Below, one piece after another: positions 41,492-49,061 of a DNA stretch of 50,078 nt; positions within the stretch are counted from its first letter, which is position 1, and the number at the start of each line of letters is the position of its first letter. The position numbers and the translations under genes were made by a program. The notes beneath the pieces were generated by a model, which saw nothing but the letters and a program-made list of their open reading frames with translations, made no database searches and was not told where the DNA came from. The stretch is from Spirulinaceae cyanobacterium SM2_1_0 (GTDB lineage Bacteria; Cyanobacteriota; Cyanobacteriia; Cyanobacteriales; Spirulinaceae). The DNA is taken from the NCBI GenBank assembly GCA_012031265.1, contig JAAUTY010000030.1, forward strand, positions 1-50,078. The letters are read 5' to 3'.

Positions 41492-42274
41492 TTACATTCC
41501 TTCACACCAAGTTGCCAATTCACTACAGAAATGCGTCAGAGATAAGACGTTCAAACGCGTCGCCTGTGCCGCCTCAGCCCTAGCGGCGGTGGTGTTGTAA
41601 CCCCAATCGGCAAGGAAGAGGGCCACATTCGCAAGATCAGCCTCGGCGGCAACGGCTTGCAGGGTTTTGAGCCGGTCTTCTACGAACCAGATTTGGGGAT
41701 TAGAGACTGCCGCTGCTGCTTGCAACTGCCGTAGGGTAGCAGCTTTGGGCTGTTTCACTTCCTTGCCGAAAATGCTCGTGGCTGGCAGCATGATTCCCTG
41801 CTCGCTGAGCAGTTGTTGCACAAAGCGACCTTCTTTCGTGGTGATGATGAAGAGTTCGGGAGTGCCTGCCGCCAGCCAAGTCTGCAATTGCTCGCGGATG
41901 CCCGGATAGAAGCGGTGGAGGGAGAGCCAGCCCGCCAAATCAGTTTGCAACCAGCGATCGCGGGTCGTATCCAGACGCTGGGCGAGATCGCGGGGGTCTA
42001 GGCCTGCATCCTCAACAAGCGGCTGGGCGATCGCCGACCAGTTCGCCAGAATCTCGGTATCGGCGACTCCGAGCACAAGCGCCCGCAGTAACACGGGCAT
42101 TTCCCAACCAGTTTCAATGACAGGTCGCAGGCGATAGAAGCGCTCCGCCAATTGGCTGAGCGATGCCGCCGACCAAACCTGTTGATAGGTGCGGCAAGCG
42201 GTCTGAAAATATTCCTGCAAACCGTCGCAGAGAACACCGTCAAAGTCCAATGCCAGAATGTGAGGCTGCTGCAT
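41492..42274 (-). CDS. HAD-superfamily hydrolase
   Basis: 260 aa. HAD motif I LALDFDGVLCDG (nucleophile Asp in D-F-D-G) at residues 8-19, motif II LFIITTKEGRFV, motif III Lys (GKEVKQPKAA) and motif IV VEDRLKTLQ are all visible. The cap is a helical insertion (GLQEYFQTACRTYQQVW ... RWLQTDLAGWLSLHRFYPG). Phosphatase of unknown substrate; cyanobacterial relatives are annotated generically. It lies 47 bases upstream of the DUF2605 gene on the same strand. Confidence 0.92.
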   Translation of the reverse strand: MQQPHILALDFDGVLCDGLQEYFQTACRTYQQVWSAASLSQLAERFYRLRPVIETGWEMPVLLRALVLGVADTEILANWSAIAQPLVEDAGLDPRDLAQRLDTTRDRWLQTDLAGWLSLHRFYPGIREQLQTWLAAGTPELFIITTKEGRFVQQLLSEQGIMLPATSIFGKEVKQPKAATLRQLQAAAAVSNPQIWFVEDRLKTLQAVAAEADLANVALFLADWGYNTTAARAEAAQATRLNVLSLTHFCSELATWCEGM

Positions 42275-42382
42275 ACAGGCCGGTGGTGGGGAATGATGCC
42301 AGCGCTAGCCTAACAGCCAATGGTTGATCACGTCCCAGAATTCTCTCTGTTCAGTGTCGGTCGCGGTATTGCCGCCTGCTGC

Positions 42383-42742
42383 CTAGCGGTCAAAAATCTC
42401 AGCTAAGTCGCTGCTTGCCGCTGCTTTCGGCTCGCTTTTAACGGCAGCCAACTCATCCAGATCGTGGCTACTGCTTATGTCAACTGCCTGGGCTGAGGTC
42501 GCCGGGCGATCGCCCTCTGGTTCCTGAAAATCTTCTGCCATCCTCCAGGGCACATCTGCTGCTTCGGCAGCGTCTAGCTCAACCGGTCGGTGCATCTGAC
42601 AGCCAGCGTTGTCGGGGCTGACTGTACAGCTCTGGGGATCGATGTCTGTGGCGACGACCGAGCCGAAGAGACTGACTAGCGATGCGAGACCGAGAGCGGT
42701 GAGAGCTGTGGCACTGAAAAAAATATGGGTAGGAGCAGTCAC
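42383..42742 (-). CDS. small exported acidic protein (hypothetical)
   Basis: 119 aa from a GTG at 42742; a longer start at 42814 is possible. N-terminal hydrophobic helix HIFFSATALTALGLASLVSLFGSVVATD resembles a signal peptide or anchor. The rest is acidic and low complexity, with two Cys (SCTVSPDNAGCQMH). No family is recognised. Coding status is moderate: it keeps an HIP1 site and cyanobacterial codon style. Confidence 0.5.
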   Translation of the reverse strand: MTAPTHIFFSATALTALGLASLVSLFGSVVATDIDPQSCTVSPDNAGCQMHRPVELDAAEAADVPWRMAEDFQEPEGDRPATSAQAVDISSSHDLDELAAVKSEPKAAASSDLAEIFDR

Positions 42743-43616
42743 GGTTGTTAAGCCAGTAGATATACTAGAGAGTCGCTTGGATGTCGATAAATTACCCGTC
42801 AGACATACGAGCATCTACGCAATATGGCTCCAAACATAGCACTGATTTTCAGTAGAATCGCTGAGTATTCCGGCGGTCGGAACAATCTTCGCGGAAACTT
42901 CATAGAACTTTGTCCGGATGCCCGGGGATCCCCCAACAAACTTTACAAACCCGGTCGGGCATAGGTCTGAGGTTGAGTAGATATAGCTATAGGAGACGGC
43001 TCGGTACGTGAGCGCGATGGCAGGAGTGTTCGGCTGGGTCGTGTAAACTAACTGGCTGGGCGATCGCTAGCAGGACTCCAGCCAGCGGGAACTAATCTTG
43101 ATTGAGGCAAGACGGGATGGATGAGGGTTAGCCCAGCGAGCCATAGCGACTACCACAGGTGAGTTAATAACCGCTCGCTTTTTTCTTTCCGGAAAGTTTG
43201 AAGGCAAGCAAATACAATCCTCACCAAAGTATCAAGCAGACAGGGTGTCACCAACACTCCTAAACTCACCCTCACACCAAAAGCACCCCAAAAAGTGAGA
43301 TATGCTAGTGATTGAATGGGATAGAGTGAGTGTAAGCCCCGGCAAATGGTTGGTTGCAGGCGAGAGTAGTTAGGGGTGTGACCCCTCATCTAGCCAAGGT
43401 GTAGTTGCAGCCGGTAAGCCTCATCCAACGGTGCAGCTTTAATGTAAGGAAGCGGCATTTTCAGTAAACCATGTCTGTTCCTGTTGTGATGATTGAGCGA
43501 GCCAGACTAACGTTTTGTTATTGACCCGTTGCGTTGAGGTGAAGCCAACTTTAGATGGGCAAACCTCCTGCGTACCCCTCTTAACCCTCCGGCGACGACT
43601 ACCTCGGTGACTGCGA
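42743..43616. other. long intergenic region before the pentapeptide kinase
   Basis: About 870 bp. A minus frame at 43150-43389 (79 codons, LAYLTFWGAFGVRVSLGVLV) resembles no known protein. The stretch has an AT-rich part and a GGGGTGTGACCCC hairpin near 43375. It may hold a promoter or an untranslated leader, but I can support nothing specific. Confidence 0.4.
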
Positions 43617-45197
43617 ATGAGCTACTGCCTCAACCCCGCCTGTCCTAAACCTAAGAATCCCAATGATGTTGGTACGTGTCGCGCCTGTGGTGCTTCGCTG
43701 CTGATGCGTGATCGCTATCGGGGCGTCAAATCGCTGGGGCAGGGTGGGTTCGGCACGACATTCCTCGCTATTGATATGGTGCTGCCGGGTAATCCGCCCT
43801 GCGTGATCAAGCAGCTCCGACCCTCAACTGCTGACCCTAACGTCTTCCAGATGGCGCGCGAATTATTCGAGCGGGAGGCGCAAACCCTGGGTCGCATCGG
43901 CAATCACCCCCAGGTGCCGCGCCTGCTGGATTATTTTGAGTACAACAAAGATTTCTACCTCGTTCAGGAATATGTCAAAGGCAATAACCTGCAACAAGAA
44001 ATCAAGCGCAACGGCCCGGTGAGCGAGGCGGGGGCACGGCAGTTTCTCAGCGAAGTGCTGCCAATGATCAACTACATTCACTCACAGCAGGTCATCCACC
44101 GCGACATCAAGCCTGCTAACCTGATTCGCCGCGAGCAAGACAAAAAGCTGGTCTTAATTGACTTCGGGGCGGTCAAAAATCAAGTCAGCTCCCAAGCTAG
44201 TGCCGAGAGTTCTGATCAGACGGCGCTCACCTCCTTTGCGATTGGGACGCCGGGTTTTGCTCCGCCAGAACAAATGGCACTGCGTCCGGTTTATGCCAGT
44301 GATGTCTATGCGCTCGGGGTCACTTGCATTTATCTCCTGACTGGGAAGTCGCCCAAGGATCTTGACTATGACCAAAAAACGGGCGAAATGATGTGGCGAA
44401 AGGAGATCGACATCTCCGAAAACTTCGCCAAGGTGCTCCGCAAGATGCTGGAGGTCTCCGTCCGCCACCGCTACCAAACGGCGGATGAGGTACTGCGGGC
44501 GCTGGAGATGGAACCTTATATGGACAGCTTGGCTCAGGGTTTGGTCGCGAAGCCGGCGGGCAGCTCGCCACTCGGTAACTCTGATCCTGACCCGGAGCCG
44601 GAACCGCCGAGCACGCCAACCTCAGCGACGCAAAAGCTGGCGATGGCAATTCGTGCTAAGCGCCGCCGCCAGGGGACGGGACTGCCCGCGAGCGGTCAGA
44701 GCGTGAGCTTGCTGTCCAATTCGGGGCGATCGCCTAACACAGCCGGTCAACCCGGTCGCAAAAAAGCTCGCCTCGACGCGGAAGCGGTGCAGACTGCCTA
44801 CATCAAAGGTCGTCGCGATTTTGGTCAACAGAATCTCAGCAGCCTCAACCTGGCGGAGGCGGATTTGGCAAGCAGCATCTTCCATCAGTCCAAGCTGCGC
44901 CGCACAAATCTGCAAGGGGCAAACCTGGCTAATGCTGACTTTGGGCGGGCGAGCCTGAATCAAGCTAATCTCCGCAATGCTAATCTCGGCCGCGCTTACC
45001 TCGGCGGGGCTGACCTCGAAGGCGCTGATCTGCGCGGCGCTGATCTCAGTCATGCTTACCTCAGCAAGGCGAACCTGCGCGGCGCTAATCTCTGCGGCGC
45101 CAATCTAACCAACGCCAAAATCGACGAACAGCAATTGGCGATCGCGAAAACCAACTGGTCAACGACGATGCCCAATGGACGCGGCGGGCTGTGGTAG
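43617..45197 (+). CDS. Ser/Thr protein kinase with N-terminal Cys4 motif and C-terminal pentapeptide repeats (SpkB-like)
   Basis: 526 aa. C4/C9 and C21/C24 form a zinc-ribbon-like knuckle. Kinase domain ~35-300: Gly loop LGQGGFGTTF, K65 (CVIKQL), HRD 161-163, DFG 182-184, GTPGFAPPEQ. A ~100-residue Ser/Pro linker precedes a pentapeptide-repeat solenoid at about 410-510 (A-N/D-L-x-x units such as LRNANLGRAYLGGADLEGAD). This layout matches Synechocystis SpkB-type kinases, which are linked to oxidative stress. Hanks-type, predicted active. The downstream synthase ATG lies inside its last codons, so coupling is possible. Confidence 0.93.
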   Translation: MSYCLNPACPKPKNPNDVGTCRACGASLLMRDRYRGVKSLGQGGFGTTFLAIDMVLPGNPPCVIKQLRPSTADPNVFQMARELFEREAQTLGRIGNHPQVPRLLDYFEYNKDFYLVQEYVKGNNLQQEIKRNGPVSEAGARQFLSEVLPMINYIHSQQVIHRDIKPANLIRREQDKKLVLIDFGAVKNQVSSQASAESSDQTALTSFAIGTPGFAPPEQMALRPVYASDVYALGVTCIYLLTGKSPKDLDYDQKTGEMMWRKEIDISENFAKVLRKMLEVSVRHRYQTADEVLRALEMEPYMDSLAQGLVAKPAGSSPLGNSDPDPEPEPPSTPTSATQKLAMAIRAKRRRQGTGLPASGQSVSLLSNSGRSPNTAGQPGRKKARLDAEAVQTAYIKGRRDFGQQNLSSLNLAEADLASSIFHQSKLRRTNLQGANLANADFGRASLNQANLRNANLGRAYLGGADLEGADLRGADLSHAYLSKANLRGANLCGANLTNAKIDEQQLAIAKTNWSTTMPNGRGGLW

Positions 45198-46200
45198 GTT
45201 GAGCAGTGATCACAACAGTTCGCACCAACTGGTTTTATCGGTGCAGGACGGGGGCGATCGCCTCGACCGCTGGCTGACGGCTCAGCTCCCGGATTGGACA
45301 CGCTCCCGCCTACAAAAATTGATTGAGCAGGGCTGTGTGCAGCTCAACGGCCGCATTTGTACGGCTAAGAAAACGGCGGTGCAACCAGGTGACCAGCTCA
45401 TGGTCACTGTGCCGCCACAACAACCGAGCACGGTGGAGCCAGAGGCGATCGCTCTCGACATTCTCTACGAGGATGAGCATCTGATTATCGTTAATAAGTC
45501 GGCTGGTCTTGTCGTGCATCCGGCTCCGGGTCATGCCTCGGGGACGCTGGTGAATGCCTTGCTACATCACTGTCAGCAATTGGCTGGCATTGGCGGTCAG
45601 ATCCGGCCTGGGATCGTCCATCGGCTCGACAAAGATACGACGGGCGTGTTGGTGGTGGCTAAGACGGATGCTGCCTTGCTGGACTTGCAGCGCCAGATCC
45701 AGGCCAAAACGGCACGACGCGAATATCTCGGCCTCGTCTGCGGTGCGCCTAGCCAACCGGCGGGAACGGTGGATTTACCAATCGGGCGGCACCAGCGCGA
45801 TCGCCAGAAAATGGGCATCGTGCCCCCCGAACGCGGCGGGCGCGCTGCCGTTACCCATTGGCAACTGCAAGAGCGTCTGGGCAACTACAGTCTGTTAGCA
45901 TTCCGCCTCGAAACCGGCCGCACCCACCAGATTCGCGTTCATAGTGCTCACCTGGGACATCCACTGGTCGGTGATCCGGTGTATGGCAAAGGGCGGCTGG
46001 CAGGAGTGAACTTGACGGGTCAGGCGCTGCACGCAAGACGGCTCTGCCTGGTGCATCCGGTGTCGCGAGAAGAGATTGAGGCGATCGCCCCACTGCCGCC
46101 AGAATTTGCGACACTCCTGCACGTGCTGCGACGACGCTCCGGGCAGCTCAGCTCGGCTGCTAACCCTTCTGCTTTGGAATCAACCGCTCGTCAGGGCTAA
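45175..46200 (+). CDS. RluA-family pseudouridine synthase
   Basis: 341 aa if the ATG at 45175 is used (overlapping the kinase stop by 23 bases); TTG 45199 is an alternative. S4 RNA-binding domain ~25-85 (RLDRWLTAQLPDWTRSRLQK). Catalytic domain from ~95: VNKSAGLVVHPAPGH, GIVHRLDKDTTGVLVVAKT with the catalytic Asp, and ETGRTHQIRVHSAHLGHPLVGDPVYG. RluD-type domain order: converts uridines in 23S rRNA. It ends 10 bases before the convergent VgrG-like gene. Confidence 0.96.
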   Translation: MDAAGCGRLSSDHNSSHQLVLSVQDGGDRLDRWLTAQLPDWTRSRLQKLIEQGCVQLNGRICTAKKTAVQPGDQLMVTVPPQQPSTVEPEAIALDILYEDEHLIIVNKSAGLVVHPAPGHASGTLVNALLHHCQQLAGIGGQIRPGIVHRLDKDTTGVLVVAKTDAALLDLQRQIQAKTARREYLGLVCGAPSQPAGTVDLPIGRHQRDRQKMGIVPPERGGRAAVTHWQLQERLGNYSLLAFRLETGRTHQIRVHSAHLGHPLVGDPVYGKGRLAGVNLTGQALHARRLCLVHPVSREEIEAIAPLPPEFATLLHVLRRRSGQLSSAANPSALESTARQG

Positions 46201-46210
46201 TTCCAATTAG

Positions 46211-48001
46211 CTAATTCAAGTTAATCGTCGCTCCTTGCAAGCTGATCGAGCCATTCGCCTCAATACTAATAGTAGTTCCAGCTTTAATGCTAATGCTGCC
46301 GCTCGACTGCAAGGTAAGACTACGATTGCTGTCATCAAGATTGAGCTTGTGACCGCCATTGGTCAGGATCTCGACGCGCTGTTTTTTATCATCAAGACTC
46401 AAAATATGACCACCGTTCGTGGTGATACTAACGACTTGATCACTATCATTCACCGCGACTTGGTGCCCACCGGCTGTTTCCAGGTAGACCCCTGCTTTAC
46501 TATTATCTTTATCTTCTTCGACAAATTGCAAGAAATGGCCGGTGCGAGTCTTCACAGTACGCAAGCGAACCTTGCCTTTCTGCACTGCATCATCAACCTC
46601 ATCCGGGGTCTTGTCTTTGCCATTCCAAACACTGCCAATAATGTAGGGTCGATGAATGTCGCCGTGCTCGAAACCTACCAGCACCTCATCGTCAATTTCG
46701 GGTAAACAGAACAGACCGCGCTCATCACCCGCGCCCAATCCCAACACCCGCGCCCAGTTACTTTCGTGACCGCTGCCGTCAGTTTCTGGGGTCAGTGTCG
46801 GAAAGCGTACCCGCACCCGCCCTAAACCATCGGGATCTTGATTATTGGTGACAATCCCGGCTAAAAAGGTTTGCCCCGGTTTAAGACTAAGGCGCGAGGT
46901 CAGATCGCTGAGTAGATTACCGCCCCGGAGTCCACGCACACAGAAGTCAGTCGTATAGCGCCTTTGGTAATAGAAATGTCGCGTTTCAGTAATGTAATAT
47001 TCGCCACTGTATTTGCCCATGTCCTCAAGCTGAATGAGGCGGCCAGCCCGGATATAGGGGTTCCCGGTTCCACTGGCATCAGCAACGACAAATTCACCGC
47101 CGAGTTCGTTGTAGAGGGCTTGGGCGATCGCATCCGCTTCGTTAGGAGTCGCCACAGGCTGATCGACCACGATCATCTTCGGCGGCTGACTACTGGAGCC
47201 AAACTGGCTGCTGGTTTCTGAGCCACTACCATGCTCTGTTTGTGTCAGAACATCCTCGCTCTCAGCAGTCGAAACAATAGCTTCTTTCTGAGTATAATCC
47301 CAGCCCCGCACCTCCACTGAACTAACCTGCTCGGCGGTACTCACCCGCACTTTGAATGTACCAAAATCTTTGCGCCAAGTCAGCTGTAAGGTTTTATCGC
47401 TGGTAGGTTCCCGGAAATAGAGCTTATTATCCTGCACATAGAGTTCAAAGCCAATTCGCGCCGCACGCTGACGCAAAAACTCCATATTGGTTTGGTTCTC
47501 TTGAAAAACGTAGTCATGGGGATCACCGCTGGCATCAAGCTGACCAATCTCAATCCCTACTTCATTGACGATTTCTTGGACGATATCAGTGTCAGTATAG
47601 TTTTGAAACGAACGGTTAAAACGCCCACGATGTAGACGATGTGAGAGATCATAACCCCTCACAATCACTGGAGCCTGTGCTTCCTTGGTGAACTGGCTCT
47701 CTATCGCCGTGATTTCCCCTTCGATAATATAATCGCTTTTCTCTTCGTCGAAATTTTCATCCTCAGTCGTGCTCGCTTCAAACCCGATCTTGATCGATTG
47801 ACCAATGGTTAATTGGTCGTCATAACGCCACGGTTCATCCTCGCTATTACCTGGTAGATAGGGATTGTAGATAATGAGCGTGAACATGGCCGGTAAATGT
47901 AAACTTTCCTCCACAGAAATCTGCTGAATGTCATTCATCAGATCGCTAGAGGCATCTTCACCACCGATTTGCAGTAGGGGCCGAGCGACGTAGGTAGCCA
48001 T
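46211..48001 (-). CDS. VgrG/Afp8-type spike protein of a contractile injection system
   Basis: 596 aa from ATG 48001; a longer frame starts at 48070. gp27-like hub domain ~1-330 (YIIEGEITAIESQF, VIVRGYDLSHRLHRGRF, NMEFLRQRAARIGFELYV). gp5-like OB fold ~375-470 (FLAGIVTNNQDPDGLGRVRVRFPTL, EIDDEVLVGFEHGD). C-terminal beta-helix needle ~500-596 with T-x-G-G-H repeats (TAGGHQVAVN, TNGGHILSLD, TNGGHKLNLD) ending GSISLQGATINLN. This single-chain layout is that of eCIS spikes (Afp8/Pvc8). Located at the baseplate, capped by a PAAR tip not seen here. It follows the adaptor gene, the usual order. Confidence 0.95.
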   Translation of the reverse strand: MATYVARPLLQIGGEDASSDLMNDIQQISVEESLHLPAMFTLIIYNPYLPGNSEDEPWRYDDQLTIGQSIKIGFEASTTEDENFDEEKSDYIIEGEITAIESQFTKEAQAPVIVRGYDLSHRLHRGRFNRSFQNYTDTDIVQEIVNEVGIEIGQLDASGDPHDYVFQENQTNMEFLRQRAARIGFELYVQDNKLYFREPTSDKTLQLTWRKDFGTFKVRVSTAEQVSSVEVRGWDYTQKEAIVSTAESEDVLTQTEHGSGSETSSQFGSSSQPPKMIVVDQPVATPNEADAIAQALYNELGGEFVVADASGTGNPYIRAGRLIQLEDMGKYSGEYYITETRHFYYQRRYTTDFCVRGLRGGNLLSDLTSRLSLKPGQTFLAGIVTNNQDPDGLGRVRVRFPTLTPETDGSGHESNWARVLGLGAGDERGLFCLPEIDDEVLVGFEHGDIHRPYIIGSVWNGKDKTPDEVDDAVQKGKVRLRTVKTRTGHFLQFVEEDKDNSKAGVYLETAGGHQVAVNDSDQVVSITTNGGHILSLDDKKQRVEILTNGGHKLNLDDSNRSLTLQSSGSISIKAGTTISIEANGSISLQGATINLN

Positions 48002-48060
48002 AGTAGCGTCAGGAAGGTTGAAAGGGAATTTCTTGAGGTAGGAAAGTCCGTAGCTAGGCT

Positions 48061-48984
48061 CTAGCCCCAAGTACGACGTTGGTTGGCTTCAGCCGTTTTC
48101 GCTTGCGCACTCTCATTCATCGCGTCCACTTTGCTCTGTAGGTCGTCTTTATTCATGTTGTGGATTTGCTGAGCGGCTTCCGCACGCGACAAATTATTAG
48201 ATAAACCCAGCGATTCTAGAGTGGCAGTATATTCTGCATCGGACATTTGGTCGAGAGTGAACTGCGCATCTGAAAGATCATTGCGGCCGTCTTTCCAGTT
48301 GACCACTGTATTTTGTAGCTTTGTTGCCGCAGAAGTGAGATTGGCAGCCTCGGTAGCAAGGTTGTCAGCGACAATCTGATTTGCTTTGTCTAGGGAAACG
48401 GCTGCAGGGGGCTGGGTGCGGGTGTCGCGATCGCCAAACAATTCCGAATCATAACTGCGCGAAGTCGAAGCAAGAAATGAGTCGTCAATCTCTTTCAAGC
48501 TCAAATTTACTTCTGCTCGCACAGGTGTTCCATCTGGCAGAAACATCGTCAGTTTATAGTCCAATTTCTCGACAAAACAGATAAGATAATCTTGGTCGCC
48601 CCAGACGAAGCGATAGATTGGCGGGCGTGTAGTAGTGGTATCTTTTGTCGTCGTCGTTGTCGCGCCGGAACTATTCGTCGTCGTTGTCGTCGAACCGGTC
48701 GAATAACCTGCAAACATCAATGATGAGCGGAGCTTATCCAGATACTCCGTCATGATATTCTTGCCGGTTTCATAGGTATCGAACATTGCTTTTTTGAGGC
48801 TCAAGGTGCGAGCATTGGGGTACTCGAAGCTAACCTTGGGGCGGCCTTCATCAGTCACCGCACTCTCGTCTTCACCAACCGAGATGGATTCTTTGAACTG
48901 GAGTGTGTCCGGATTGAACATGAACTCGAAATCGAGATCAGAGCTATCGGTACAAAAGAGTCGAGCTTTCTGAAGTTGCGTCAT
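48061..48984 (-). CDS. eCIS tube/baseplate adaptor protein (Afp7-like)
   Basis: 307 aa. N-terminal CIS tube-protein domain ~1-190: KARLFCTDSSDLDFEFMFNP, TLQFKESISVGEDESAVTDEG, RPKVSFEYPNARTLSLKKAMFDTYETG, YRFVWGDQDYLICFVEKLDY, VRAEVNLSLKEIDD. A Thr-rich insert (about 112-127) interrupts it. In Afp7 the C-terminus is a LysM domain that contacts the spike; here residues 200-307 are instead helical and Ala/Asp/Asn-rich (LDKANQIVADNLATEAANLTSA ... AEAAQQIHNMNKDDLQSKVD) with no visible LysM. It lies directly upstream of the spike gene. Confidence 0.9.
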   Translation of the reverse strand: MTQLQKARLFCTDSSDLDFEFMFNPDTLQFKESISVGEDESAVTDEGRPKVSFEYPNARTLSLKKAMFDTYETGKNIMTEYLDKLRSSLMFAGYSTGSTTTTTNSSGATTTTTKDTTTTRPPIYRFVWGDQDYLICFVEKLDYKLTMFLPDGTPVRAEVNLSLKEIDDSFLASTSRSYDSELFGDRDTRTQPPAAVSLDKANQIVADNLATEAANLTSAATKLQNTVVNWKDGRNDLSDAQFTLDQMSDAEYTATLESLGLSNNLSRAEAAQQIHNMNKDDLQSKVDAMNESAQAKTAEANQRRTWG

Positions 48985-49061
48985 GGTCGGTTTCTTTGGG
49001 CAGTCAGTAGACGATCAGTTGACAGGGAATGAGCTAGAAGCTGGCGGATTAAGCGTTCTTG

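Noticed and set aside
43150-43389. 79-codon minus frame with hydrophobic text
   Set aside because: Considered as a group II intron or TnpB-type relic, but no domain V-like, RT or zinc-finger motif could be found.
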